Of a stretch of DNA of 64,000 nucleotides, positions 19,609 through 28,377 are shown one piece after another. The DNA lies in assembly GCA_025354565.1 (NCBI GenBank), contig JANXMQ010000029.1, forward strand, positions 1 through 64,000, read 5' to 3'. A program made the position numbers and the translations under genes. The notes under the pieces were generated by a model that was not told the DNA's origin, did no database searches, and saw only the letters and a program-made list of their open reading frames with translations. This stretch comes from Akkermansiaceae bacterium. GTDB lineage: Bacteria > Verrucomicrobiota > Verrucomicrobiia > Verrucomicrobiales > Akkermansiaceae. How positions within the stretch are numbered: the stretch's first letter is position 1; each line of letters starts with the position of its first letter.

Positions 19609-19640
19609 ATGACATAAAAGACACATGTCATAAATGTCAC
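19609..19640 (-). promoter_or_regulatory. Pho-box-like TGTCA repeat cluster
   Basis: Bases 19609-19640 contain four TGTCA or TGACA-like half-sites in both directions (ATGACAT, GACACATGTCAT, ATGTCAC). The right part reads ATGTCATAAATGTCAC, close to the enterobacterial Pho box except that the repeats are 9 rather than 11 bases apart. It lies 136-167 bases upstream of the phosphatase start. PhoB control is inferred from the motif and the gene's function. Confidence 0.35.
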
Positions 19641-19817
19641 ATTGGCTCCTGGCTATTTTCTTGTAAGCCGTAAGTTGGGTATATTTAGCAAATAGCCACT
19701 GCAGATAATCTCCGGCAGGACCTCCGCCGCGTGCTCCGCGTCCTGGCGCTAGTTGCGGAGCTGAAGTCTAATTCCCACTGGACGAGGGGATAGAAATCTG
19801 CAAACCATCAAGCCACC
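19641..19817. other. Non-coding spacer
   Basis: Spacer between the divergent phosphatase and AIM24 genes (whole gap 19474-19817). Apart from the TGTCA cluster it holds no recognisable gene, terminator or repeat. Confidence 0.5.
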
Positions 19818-20513
19818 ATGCAACATGAAATCATTGGCAGCACCATGCCCGTTCTCAACATCAATCTCGAAAACAACGAGAAAGTCATCGCTGTCTCAGG
19901 CGAACTCTCATGGATGTCACCCAGCATCCAGATGACCACGACCACCCAGTTCGGCGGTGGCGGCGGGATCTTCGGAGCCCTCAAGCGCGTCGCGGGCGGC
20001 GGTTCTCTATTTATGACCGAATACTGCGCCCAAGGCAGCGCAGGCAACGTCGCCTTTGCCGCCAAAATCCCCGGCCACATCCTTCCCGTGGAGGTCAGCG
20101 CGGGCCAGACCTACATGGTCCACCGTCACGGCTTCCTCTGCGGCACCCCCGGCGTCGAGCTCAGTGCCGGTTTCCAGCAATCCCTCGGCGCAGGCGTTTT
20201 CGGCGGCAACGGCTTCATCTTACAGAAATTGAGCGGCACCTGCCATGCCTGGGTCGAGTTGGGTGGCGAAACCGTCATCCGCGACCTCGCTGCCGGTGAG
20301 ACCCTGCGCGTCCATCCCGGCCACGTTGGCATGTTTGAGGGCAGCGTGCAGTTTGAAATCACCCGCATCAAGGGCATCAGCAACATGCTCTTTGGCGGCG
20401 ACGGCATCTTCCTCGCCGAACTCACCGGGCCGGGCCGGGTGTGGCTACAATCTTTGACCCTCTCCAATCTAGCCCACGCCCTGAGTCCCTACCTGCCCTC
20501 GAAAGGCGGCTAG
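19818..20513 (+). CDS. AIM24 / TIGR00266 family protein
   Basis: A 231-residue cytoplasmic beta-rich protein without signal peptide. Family blocks are visible: a long N-terminal strand set with VIAVSGELSWMSPSIQM, a glycine run (GGGGGIFGALKRVAGG), the SLFMTEYCAQGSAGNVAFA block, and GETLRVHPGHVGMFEGSV. Bacterial AIM24/TIGR00266 proteins form trimers of double-psi-like beta barrels; the biochemical role is unknown and in some genomes they accompany stress or tellurium-resistance genes. Here no such partner is adjacent. The start gives the usual length (220-260). Confidence 0.85.
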   Translation: MQHEIIGSTMPVLNINLENNEKVIAVSGELSWMSPSIQMTTTTQFGGGGGIFGALKRVAGGGSLFMTEYCAQGSAGNVAFAAKIPGHILPVEVSAGQTYMVHRHGFLCGTPGVELSAGFQQSLGAGVFGGNGFILQKLSGTCHAWVELGGETVIRDLAAGETLRVHPGHVGMFEGSVQFEITRIKGISNMLFGGDGIFLAELTGPGRVWLQSLTLSNLAHALSPYLPSKGG

Positions 20514-20689
20514 TAATTGTCCCGACGGCTTAGGAAATGAGGAGAAGGGGGTTTCAACCAAGTGGGTTTGGCATCCAGAGAGTTTACATCTTTTTGGAAG
20601 GATGACGAAAACGTCACTGGTACTTTTGCCGGGGATATGGACGATGTCCTCTGTTGAAAGCAGACCGAATCAGGCATGAAGACATCATC

Positions 20690-20880
20690 CAGTAGGATCT
20701 GGGGTTCTTCCGCCTGCTGCGCGAGTTCCGCGAGGAACTCGTCAAGGCCTCTATCGGGCGCGGCCCATCCCAGCTTCGAGGATCCGCGCCGTCTCCTCGA
20801 CATGGGCGACTACCTCTGACTCATGCTCTTCGGCCTTCTCAATCCCGTCGCCGACACTGGCCCTAACAAGATTACCCCGG
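20690..20880 (+). pseudogene. Frameshifted N-terminal scrap of an IS4-like transposase
   Basis: In one frame from 20705 the sequence encodes FFRLLREFREELVKASIG and GPSQLR. After a one-base shift near 20775 it encodes FEDPRRLLDMGDYL, an in-frame stop, then LMLFGLLNPVADT. These look like the N-terminal helices of IS4-type transposases (a D-x-L or MLF.LLNPV.DT pattern). No catalytic DDE region follows. The rest of the gap 20514-20947 shows nothing I can name. The family match is from memory. Confidence 0.42.
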
Positions 20881-20947
20881 CTCCTCTCAACCCGATTTCC
20901 AATTGCTGCAAGTGCAACTTCAGATTCTTTAACAAATTATTTACCGC

Positions 20948-21403
20948 TCACTTCATCACGCAGAACCCGTCGCCACACTCCGCAGCCTCCATGCAGTGCA
21001 GTTCCTCCCGCACCTTCCGCTCCTTGCTCCGGAAAAACACCTTGCTCAGCGCATGACGATTCGCCGCTAACACCCGACAGGCGTGAATTGCGACGGGCAG
21101 CAATCCCGGCCCGCCCAGTCTTCGCGCCGCTGCCTGATAGTTCGCGCAACTGTAAAGGCACCAAACCCAGGCCTCGGCTCCCCGGTAAATTTCGTTCGCG
21201 CTTGTTCTCACGATCATTTCCCGAGCCGGATCCAGCGTGCCCAACCCGGGGAAAACCCGCTCGGCATGAGCCGCTTGATAAGGAATGAACTCAATCCCGA
21301 AAGCCCGTGGCTGCTGATTGATCCATTCATGAAAACTGCAGCACATCCCGCAGCGACCATCGTAAAACACTTCAATTCCCTTGATTTGGCTCGGTAGATT
21401 CAT
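20948..21403 (-). CDS. DCC-family (DUF393) thiol-disulfide oxidoreductase-like protein
   Basis: A 151-residue protein with the family's N-terminal FYDGRCGMCC block, the place of the usual YDGxCxxC. The region after it (FIPYQAAHAERVFPGLG) and the later RGAEAWVWCL block also fit the family. DCC proteins adopt a thioredoxin-like fold and are thought to act in redox chemistry; the true substrates are unknown. An unusual cysteine-rich C-terminus (HCMEAAECGDGFC) is present. It is convergent with the transposase scrap and divergent from the TOTE-type gene. Confidence 0.78.
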   Translation of the reverse strand: MNLPSQIKGIEVFYDGRCGMCCSFHEWINQQPRAFGIEFIPYQAAHAERVFPGLGTLDPAREMIVRTSANEIYRGAEAWVWCLYSCANYQAAARRLGGPGLLPVAIHACRVLAANRHALSKVFFRSKERKVREELHCMEAAECGDGFCVMK

Positions 21404-21528
21404 GGTATTTTACTTTCTGTTTTTTCAGTATTATCTGAAAACTAGGAATGCGCAAGATGAATTTTAAGTGTCGTCTCTTAATTCTAGAAATCGCCCATTT
21501 CTCGACATCAAGAAACCATGATGTCACG

Positions 21529-21548
21529 ATTCCTGCATGTGCGGGAAT
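21529..21548. repeat. Palindrome over the annotated start of the TOTE-type gene
   Basis: ATTCCTGCA (21529-21537) faces TGCGGGAAT (21540-21548) with one wobble mismatch. A second inverted pair, GACATC (21504-21509) and GATGTC (21520-21525), lies just before it. The most upstream ATG of the following gene is in the centre of this palindrome, which makes that start doubtful. Confidence 0.5.
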
Positions 21549-24365
21549 GCGAACGGTCATTCAAAGGAGGCTGATCCTGTCGGTATTCACGACCGCAGCC
21601 CGGTGGCCGGAAAAATCGCCCTGTTCCGTGCGCTATTCAAAGGCCGCGAAGAGGTTTATCCGCGCCGTTTCGAAAGCAAGAAAACCGGCCGCTCCGGATA
21701 TGCCCCGGCCTGCGGCAACGAGTGGGTCCGCGGCATCTGTGAGAAACCCAGGATCAAATGCGGGGATTGCCTACACCGCGCGTTTCTGCCCGTGACTGAC
21801 GAAGTCATTCGATGGCATCTTTCGGGCCGGGATAAGTCTGGACAAGACTTTGTCATCGGGGTCTATCCGATGTTAGCGGACGAGACTTGCTATTTCCTCG
21901 CCATGGATTTCGACAAGGAATCGTGGCATGAGGACGTGCTCGCGGTGATGGAAACCTGCCGGTCCCTGCAAATCCCCGCCGCGCTCGAGCGTTCGCGCTC
22001 CGGCAATGGCGGGCATGTCTGGCTGTTCTTTACAGCGGCTATTCCGTCGACACTCGCGCGTCAGCTCGGCTCGTTCATCCTAACGGAAACCATGGAGCGC
22101 AGGCCCGAACTCGGTCTCGCATCCTACGATCGGCTATTTCCTAACCAAGACACGCTGCCCAAAGGGGGCTTTGGAAATCTAATCGCACTGCCGATGCAGA
22201 AAGGCCCTCGCGACAAGGGCCACAGCATGTTCGTGGATGAAAATTTTACCCCCTGGCCGGATCCGTGGGCTTTCCTTCACTCGATTCAGCGCCTGTGCAG
22301 GGAGCGTATCGAAGCCATCATCCAAGATGCGGCAAGCCGCGGCAGTGTCGTCGGCGTGCGCTTCGCCCTGTCACCCGATGACGACCCGGAGCCATGGAAC
22401 TCTCCACCTTCCCGACGGCACCGCGAGACGCCTATCAGTGATCCTTTGCCAAAGGAAATTGAAGTCGTGCTCGGCGATGGGATTTATCTGTCAAAAGACG
22501 TTCTCCCGCCCGCATTGCGTAACCGCCTGCTGCGCCTTGCCGCATTTCAGAACCCGGAGTTTTACCGTGCCCAAGCCATGCGGCTAACGACCTTCGAAAA
22601 ACCCCGCATCATCGCCTGCGGGGAGGATCTCCCGGCACACATCAGTCTGCCACGCGGCTGCCTAGAGGAAATTCTCGCGCTTTTCTCGCAGTTGAAAATC
22701 AAGCCCCTGATCCGCGATCAACGCGTAGCCGGAACACCACTGGGTCTACAATTCACCGGCATTCTCCGCCCGGAACAGGAAACCGCTGCGGCCGCGATGC
22801 TCACGCACGATATCGGCGTGCTGTCCGCAACCACGGCCTTTGGTAAAACCGTGCTTGCCGCCCACCTCATCGCCACCCGCGGGGTGAACACGCTGGTCCT
22901 CGTCCACCGCCAGCAACTGTTGGAACAATGGATCGAACGCCTCTCCTCGTTTCTCGGACTGCCCGCCAAGTCCATTGGTCGGCTCGGGGGTGGGCACAAA
23001 AAACTTACTGGCGGAATCGATGTCGCTCTGATCCAAAGCCTCGTCCGCAAGGGCGTCGTCGATGACCGCGTGGCGGACTACGGACACTTGATCATCGACG
23101 AATGCCACCATCTATCCGCCCAGAGTTTCGAACTCGTCGCCCGCCGCGCCAAGGCCCGCTTCGTGCTCGGGCTTTCCGCCACCGTAGCGAGGAAAGACGG
23201 CCATCACCCGATCATCTTCATGCAGTGCGGCCCCGTTCGCCACCGGGTGGATGCGAAACAACAGGCGGACGCCCGACCATTCACCCATCATGTCATCGTC
23301 CGCCCCACCGGCCTCCGATCGATGGCGGAACCCGATCCAGACCGCCGCATGGAATACCAGAACCTCTGCGCGGAAATCATCCGCTCGGAGCAAAGGAACG
23401 CGATGATCCGCGACGATGTGATTTCCGCCCTGCGCGAAGGCCGCTCGCCGCTGGTTCTAACCGAGCGCACCGAACACGTTACCACTCTGGCAGATCTCAT
23501 CCGTTCGCACGCCCCACACCTGATCATTCTCCAAGGCGGCATGGGCCGTAAATCCCTGCGCGAGGCGATCACACAACTCGCCGCCGTCCCGGAAAACGAA
23601 ACTCGAGTCGTCATTGCGACCGGCAAGTTTGTCGGCGAGGGTTTCGACGACTCCCGCCTCGACACTCTTTTCCTCACCATGCCCGTTTCTTGGCGCGGCA
23701 TCATCGCCCAATACGCCGGACGCCTTCACCGCCTCCACGACGGCAAGCGAGAAGTTAGAGTTCACGACTATGCCGATCTGGACATCCCGATGCTCTCACG
23801 GATGTTCGACAAGCGATGCGCCGGTTACGAAGCCGTCGGCTACACCATTTTGTTACCTGCTAGTGCCTTACCCGGCTGGCCGATTGACGTTCCGCTGCCG
23901 ATTGACCCCGCGTGGAAACAAGACTACGCCGCCAGCGTCCGCCGCTTAATCCGCGACGGCATTGATGTCCCTCTCGGCAATCTCTTCGTCACCGCCACTC
24001 GCCCTAACAACGATTACGAACGGGCTCGCAGTGCCAGCGAAGCTTTTCTTTTTCAACGCCTCGAATCCCTTGCGGAAACCACCGACCTGTTCCTGCTCAA
24101 TGCGAAACTCCCAATCCCCTTCGATGGCTGGAGCGAGATGGAGATCGATCTGTTTTGCGCCGATCTTAAGCTCGCCATCGAGATCGACGGTCCACAGCAC
24201 CTCGCCGATCCAGCGGCCTACCGCCGAGATCGGCGCAAGGATGCCTTGCTTCAGGAAAGCGGCTGCCATGTCCTCCGCTTTCTAGCTGAAGATCTGGGAA
24301 AAAATCTGGATGCCACGCTCGACGCCATCCTCCGTGCGATAGCCCATCTGCGCAGGTCTCGGTAA
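21537..24365 (+). CDS. TOTE-type primase - helicase - nuclease (candidate anti-mobile-element system)
   Basis: A 942-residue multidomain protein. Residues 59-78 hold four cysteines of a zinc knuckle (ACGNEW..GIC..KCGDC). About 85-280 is an archaeo-eukaryotic-primase-like domain with the acidic pair in AMDFDKESW and the SGNGGHVW histidine motif. About 410-790 is a superfamily 2 helicase with ATTAFGKT (Walker A) and IDECHH (motif II), and GRLHR in motif VI. About 865-930 is a DUF559 endonuclease-like domain (EMEIDLFCADLKLAIEIDG.QH). This is the architecture of TOTE conflict systems, proposed to attack invading nucleic acids. The start is uncertain: the first ATG lies in a palindrome, and a GTG at 21603 fits the family's start near KIALF. 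A perfect AAGGAGG at about 21561 has no well-placed in-frame start. Confidence 0.85.
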   Translation: MCGNANGHSKEADPVGIHDRSPVAGKIALFRALFKGREEVYPRRFESKKTGRSGYAPACGNEWVRGICEKPRIKCGDCLHRAFLPVTDEVIRWHLSGRDKSGQDFVIGVYPMLADETCYFLAMDFDKESWHEDVLAVMETCRSLQIPAALERSRSGNGGHVWLFFTAAIPSTLARQLGSFILTETMERRPELGLASYDRLFPNQDTLPKGGFGNLIALPMQKGPRDKGHSMFVDENFTPWPDPWAFLHSIQRLCRERIEAIIQDAASRGSVVGVRFALSPDDDPEPWNSPPSRRHRETPISDPLPKEIEVVLGDGIYLSKDVLPPALRNRLLRLAAFQNPEFYRAQAMRLTTFEKPRIIACGEDLPAHISLPRGCLEEILALFSQLKIKPLIRDQRVAGTPLGLQFTGILRPEQETAAAAMLTHDIGVLSATTAFGKTVLAAHLIATRGVNTLVLVHRQQLLEQWIERLSSFLGLPAKSIGRLGGGHKKLTGGIDVALIQSLVRKGVVDDRVADYGHLIIDECHHLSAQSFELVARRAKARFVLGLSATVARKDGHHPIIFMQCGPVRHRVDAKQQADARPFTHHVIVRPTGLRSMAEPDPDRRMEYQNLCAEIIRSEQRNAMIRDDVISALREGRSPLVLTERTEHVTTLADLIRSHAPHLIILQGGMGRKSLREAITQLAAVPENETRVVIATGKFVGEGFDDSRLDTLFLTMPVSWRGIIAQYAGRLHRLHDGKREVRVHDYADLDIPMLSRMFDKRCAGYEAVGYTILLPASALPGWPIDVPLPIDPAWKQDYAASVRRLIRDGIDVPLGNLFVTATRPNNDYERARSASEAFLFQRLESLAETTDLFLLNAKLPIPFDGWSEMEIDLFCADLKLAIEIDGPQHLADPAAYRRDRRKDALLQESGCHVLRFLAEDLGKNLDATLDAILRAIAHLRRSR

Positions 24366-24383
24366 AGGAAATGCTCGGTGCCC

Positions 24384-26768
24384 TCACCGGAACTTCACTC
24401 CGAGTTCTTTCGTCAGCGCTTCGAGGACTTTCTGGTGGGCGGCGTCGAACTCAGCGGCGGTGCGGTTGCCTTTAGCGTCGCGGTAGTGGAAGCGGTAGGC
24501 GACGGATTTGCGGTCGGCGGGGATTTTCTGGCCGGTGGGGTCGGTGAAGACGTCGAAGCATTCTGAGGAAACTAACAGAGGTTCGGCGAGTTTGGCGATG
24601 ACGGCTTCGATCTGGGCGTTAGGCGTGGTGAGGGGGAGTTCCATCGCGGCGTCGCGGGAAGAGCCGGGGAATTGCGGGAGGTCTTCAACGTGGCTGATGC
24701 CGTTGAGGAGCTTGCGGAGTTTTCCGAGGTCGAGTTCGGCGACGAAGACGGGTGTGGTGAAATCAAGTTCGCGTTCGCGGGCGGGGGTTAGGCGGGCGAA
24801 GACGCCGATGGTTTGATCGTCGATTTTGATGTCGCAGGCGAGGACGAAGCCGGGGCGTTCCTTCGGGACGAATTTGATTTCGCGACCGCCTAACAGGGCG
24901 GAGAGAATGCCTTTGAGATCGTAGAGATCGGTGGTGCGATCAGCTTGGGACCAACCGATGGGCAGGGCGGAACCGGAGAGCAGGAGGGCGAGGGTTTCGC
25001 TTTCTTGGTCCTTGGCTTTGCCGCCGCCAGCATTGCGGAAGACGCGGCCCATTTCGAAGAGGCGCAGTGATTTTGCTTGCTGGCGGACGTTTCTAACGGC
25101 GGAGGCGATCAGGCCGGGGACGATGCTCGGGCGCATGACGGCGTGGTCCTCGCTGAGCGGGAGTTTCACGCGGATGACATCGCCGTCCTGCATCGGCCGC
25201 AGCGGGAGAATGTCGTAAACCTGTGCGTCCGCAATGAGCTTGATGGTCTGGCACTCGTGCAGGCCGAGGGCTGCTAGGCGGCGGCGGAGAACCATGTCCG
25301 CATCGTAGGCGGCATCGACTGTGCTGGCGGGGACGAAGGTGCCGAGGAAACGCGACGGCACGTTGTCGAGACCGTGGACGCGGGCGATTTCCTCCACGAG
25401 ATCGATGTGGCGTTGGAGGTCGGCGCGGAAGGAGGGGATGTCCCAGGTGCCGTTAGTGAGTTTGGTTAGACCGAGACGGGTGAGGATTTCCTCTGCGTCT
25501 GCTAGAGCGATGGAGCCGCCCATGAGCTGGTCGAGTTTTTGGGCATCGAGAGTGACGGGCTTGACGAGAACGGGAGCTTCACCGGCGATTTGAGTCGCAT
25601 TTTCGACAGTGCCACCGGCGATTTCGAGGATGAGTTTCACGGCGAAGGCGGAGGCGGGTAGAACTCCGGCGGGATCGACACCGCGCTCGAAGCGGTAGGA
25701 GGAATCCGAGGAAAGCGAGGTGCGGCGCGAAGTGCGGCGGATGCCTTGCGGGGTGAAGTACGCCGATTCTAGTAGAATGGCTGTGGTGGTTTCGGTCACG
25801 CCGCTGTCCGCTCCGCCCATGACGCCTGCTAGAGCCAATGCCGCGCCTGATTCGTCGGAGATGAGGAGGTCGTCGGGCGTTAGGACGTGGGTGGAATCAT
25901 CGAGCGCGAGGAAATTTTCGCCTTCGTTGGCATTGCGCACGATGATGTTGCCGGTGAGCTTCGCGGCATCAAAGGCGTGGAGCGGTTGGCCGAGTTCGTG
26001 GAGGACGTAGTTCGTGATGTCCACGATGTTGTTGATGGGGCGCAGGCCGATGGATTCGAGGCGTTGTTTGAGCCAGGCGGGGGATTCTGCTACTTTGACG
26101 CCGGTGATTTTGTTGACGGTGTAGAATGGGCAGGCGGCGGGGGATTGAAGTTGGATGGAAGAGGAAGCTACAGGCGAGACGCCTGTGCCCCCATCTTGGA
26201 GAGGCTTCAGAGGCGTTTTCAGCAAAGTGGCAAGCTCGCGGGCCATACCTCGGTGGCTGAGGAGATCGGGGCGGTTCGGGGTGACTTCTAGCTCTAACAG
26301 GGTGTCGGAGTCGAAGAGTTGTTTGACGGGTTTGCCGATTTCAGCATTGGGCGGAAGGATGAGCAAACCGTCCTCGCCTGCGGGCAGGCCGATCTCTGAT
26401 GCGGCGCAGAGCATGCCTTTGGATTCCACTTTTCGCATCACGGTTTCGCTGATCGTGAAGCCACCGGGAAGCTCGGCACCGGGGAGAGCGCAGGGAACTT
26501 TGTCGCCGACTTTGTAGTTTTGCGCACCGCAGACGATTTGGCGGAGCGTGGCTTCGCCGCAGTTGACTTGGGTGACTTTTAGGCGGTCCGCATTCGGGTG
26601 TTGGACGGCTTCCATGATCTGGGCGACGACGATTCTATCGGATGCAATGCCTTTGGAAATGATGCCTTCGACTTCAACTCCTGCGAAGGTGAAGAGGTCG
26701 TCGATTTCCTTGATGGATTTTCCGGATAGATCGAGGTGGGTGGCGAGCCAGTTGAGGGAGATGTTCAT
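24384..26768 (-). CDS. pheT: Phenylalanine-tRNA ligase beta subunit
   Basis: The 794-residue beta chain of the alpha2-beta2 enzyme that charges tRNA-Phe. In order: N-terminal tRNA-binding OB domain (VVAQIMEAVQHPNADRLKVT, about 40-150), B3/B4 editing region (about 210-370), B5 domain (about 400-475), the core synthetase-like domain, and the C-terminal ferredoxin-fold anticodon-binding domain (LPQFPGSSRDAAMELP onward). Length is normal. It is downstream of pheS on the same strand, but the spacer is nearly filled by a GxxExxY unit with terminal inverted repeats, so coupled expression of the two subunits may be altered. Confidence 0.97.
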   Translation of the reverse strand: MNISLNWLATHLDLSGKSIKEIDDLFTFAGVEVEGIISKGIASDRIVVAQIMEAVQHPNADRLKVTQVNCGEATLRQIVCGAQNYKVGDKVPCALPGAELPGGFTISETVMRKVESKGMLCAASEIGLPAGEDGLLILPPNAEIGKPVKQLFDSDTLLELEVTPNRPDLLSHRGMARELATLLKTPLKPLQDGGTGVSPVASSSIQLQSPAACPFYTVNKITGVKVAESPAWLKQRLESIGLRPINNIVDITNYVLHELGQPLHAFDAAKLTGNIIVRNANEGENFLALDDSTHVLTPDDLLISDESGAALALAGVMGGADSGVTETTTAILLESAYFTPQGIRRTSRRTSLSSDSSYRFERGVDPAGVLPASAFAVKLILEIAGGTVENATQIAGEAPVLVKPVTLDAQKLDQLMGGSIALADAEEILTRLGLTKLTNGTWDIPSFRADLQRHIDLVEEIARVHGLDNVPSRFLGTFVPASTVDAAYDADMVLRRRLAALGLHECQTIKLIADAQVYDILPLRPMQDGDVIRVKLPLSEDHAVMRPSIVPGLIASAVRNVRQQAKSLRLFEMGRVFRNAGGGKAKDQESETLALLLSGSALPIGWSQADRTTDLYDLKGILSALLGGREIKFVPKERPGFVLACDIKIDDQTIGVFARLTPARERELDFTTPVFVAELDLGKLRKLLNGISHVEDLPQFPGSSRDAAMELPLTTPNAQIEAVIAKLAEPLLVSSECFDVFTDPTGQKIPADRKSVAYRFHYRDAKGNRTAAEFDAAHQKVLEALTKELGVKFR

Positions 26769-26784
26769 GAGATGGAAGAGTTTT

Positions 26785-27250
26785 GAACCGCCAAGACGCC
26801 AAGAGCGCCAAGGAAAAGAAGGTTAGGATTCTTGGAATTGATTGGCGATGCGGCGGATGCCGTTTTTGATGAGCGGGACGTTGAAATTGATGAGCAGGCC
26901 GAGTGTTTTCCGGGACAACTTGAGATAAGTGGTAAGCTGGGCCTGATGGATGGGCGCGAGTTCCGTGACAGCTTTCAGCTCAATAATCACCAAATCGTTC
27001 ACGAGAAAATCTAGGCGATAGCCCACATCGATGATGATACCATCATAGTGGACTGGCTGCGTTTTCTGGCGTTCCACGAAGAACCCCCTCTTTTTCAACT
27101 CATACTCAAGACACACCTCGTAAGCACTTTCCAGCAATCCCGGACCGAGTTCCTTGTGGATCTTGAAAGCGGAGTCAACAATCTGCGAGGCAGTGGAATC
27201 TATCGTATTCATCTCTTAAAAACTTGGCGCTCTTGGCGTCTTTGCGGTCC
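26785..27250. mobile_element. GxxExxY unit with 28-bp terminal inverted repeats
   Basis: Left end 26785-26812 (GAACCGCCAAGACGCC...) and right end 27223-27250 are inverted copies of each other over 28 bases with two mismatches, both pointing inward. They enclose one gene, the GxxExxY nuclease-fold protein at 26823-27212. The unit occupies almost the whole pheS-pheT spacer. No clear target duplication is seen. A third copy of the repeat, alone, is at 42388-42418. A non-autonomous mobile cassette is inferred. Confidence 0.65.
26823..27212 (-). CDS. GxxExxY family protein (PD-(D/E)XK-like nuclease fold)
   Basis: A 129-residue protein with the family's name motif in GPGLLESAYE and a nuclease-like core: RLDFLVNDLVIIELKAV supplies the Asp and the ExK of a PD-(D/E)XK fold. 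The C-terminal INFNVPLIKNGIRRI block is also typical. Function is unknown; members are scattered in bacteria and often sit in short repeat-flanked insertions. It lies between pheS and pheT on the same strand, inside inverted repeats. Its codons are more A/T-rich than those of the pheS and pheT genes, in keeping with an inserted gene. Confidence 0.88.
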   Translation of the reverse strand: MNTIDSTASQIVDSAFKIHKELGPGLLESAYEVCLEYELKKRGFFVERQKTQPVHYDGIIIDVGYRLDFLVNDLVIIELKAVTELAPIHQAQLTTYLKLSRKTLGLLINFNVPLIKNGIRRIANQFQES

Positions 27251-27258
27251 AGACAATT

Positions 27259-28275
27259 TCAGGCGAATTGTTTGAGGAAACGCGTGTCGTTTTCGATGAG
27301 CAATCGGATATCCTTAATGCCCCACCGGATCATGGCGAGGCGGTCGAGGCCCATGCCGAAGGCGAAGCCGGTGACTTTTTCGGGATCGAAGGCGTTGTCC
27401 TTGCGGGAGGTGTTGATGGCTTCAAAAACCGCAGGATCCACCATGCCGCAGCCGGCGACTTCGATCCAGCGCGGGGCCTGGCCCTTGATGGTTAGTTTCA
27501 CGTCGATTTCGAAACTCGGCTCGGTGAAGGGGAAAAAGTGCGGGCGAAATCTAACTTCAGTCTGCGTGCCGAAGAGTTCGCGGAGAAAATATTCCAGCGT
27601 GCCTTTGAGGTCCGGCAGCGAGACATCGGTGCCGACGTAGAGGCCTTCCAATTGGTTGAAAACGGATAGATGCGTCGCGTCGATCTCATCGCGGCGATAG
27701 GCGGAGCCGGGGGCGATGATGCGGATCGGGGGCGTTTGCGACTCCATGGTGCGGACTTGCACGCTGGAGGTGTGGGTGCGGAGGAGTTTGCCGGAGTCGA
27801 AATAGAACGTGTCCTTTTCGTTGCGGGCCGGGTGGTCGGCGGGCGTGTTGAGCGCGTCGAAACAATGGAACTCGTCTTCGATTTCAGGTCCATCGGCGAG
27901 GGCGAAGCCCATACGACGGAGGATACGGATCGCTTCATCGCGGATCAGTGTGAGTGGATGCAGCGAGCCGACAGCCACCTGGCGAGCGGGCAATGTCACG
28001 TCTATTCCAGCGAGGGCGGCGCGGTCGGCGATTTCGCGGAGGGCGAGTTGCTTTTCCTCAAGCGTGGCGGTGATCGCGGTGCGGGCGGCATTGAGAAGCT
28101 GGCCGACGGCGGCCTTGTCCTCTTTCGGCACGTCCTTGATGCCTGCGGCGACGAGGGTTAGCGTGCCCTTTTTGCCGAGCACGGCCACGCGAGCGTCATC
28201 GAGCGAACGTTCGTCGGCAGCGGCGGAAATTTGCGCAAGCGCTTCAGTTTGGATGGCTTCGATTTGCTCCTTCAT
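27259..28275 (-). CDS. pheS: Phenylalanine-tRNA ligase alpha subunit
   Basis: The 338-residue catalytic chain. An N-terminal coiled coil (about 1-85) that contacts tRNA is followed by the class II synthetase core: motif 1 around GFALADGPEIEDEFHCFDALN, motif 2 around VRTMESQTPPIRIIAPGSAYRRD, and motif 3 in GFAFGMGLDRLAMIRWGI. Length is normal (about 327-350). It is the upstream member of the pheST pair. Confidence 0.97.
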   Translation of the reverse strand: MKEQIEAIQTEALAQISAAADERSLDDARVAVLGKKGTLTLVAAGIKDVPKEDKAAVGQLLNAARTAITATLEEKQLALREIADRAALAGIDVTLPARQVAVGSLHPLTLIRDEAIRILRRMGFALADGPEIEDEFHCFDALNTPADHPARNEKDTFYFDSGKLLRTHTSSVQVRTMESQTPPIRIIAPGSAYRRDEIDATHLSVFNQLEGLYVGTDVSLPDLKGTLEYFLRELFGTQTEVRFRPHFFPFTEPSFEIDVKLTIKGQAPRWIEVAGCGMVDPAVFEAINTSRKDNAFDPEKVTGFAFGMGLDRLAMIRWGIKDIRLLIENDTRFLKQFA

Positions 28276-28377
28276 GGGAAAGCGAGGGGAATAGACCGAA
28301 ACCCGCCAGTGGTCAAAGACAAGCTGTTTTCTGTGAAATCTGATACCCTTTCATCAGCGGTGGCGTATTGTCGAGCG

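Noticed and set aside
21448-21795. Plus-strand frame ahead of and overlapping the TOTE-type gene
   Set aside because: It runs in another frame through the palindrome and the conserved zinc-knuckle region, and shows no protein-like features.
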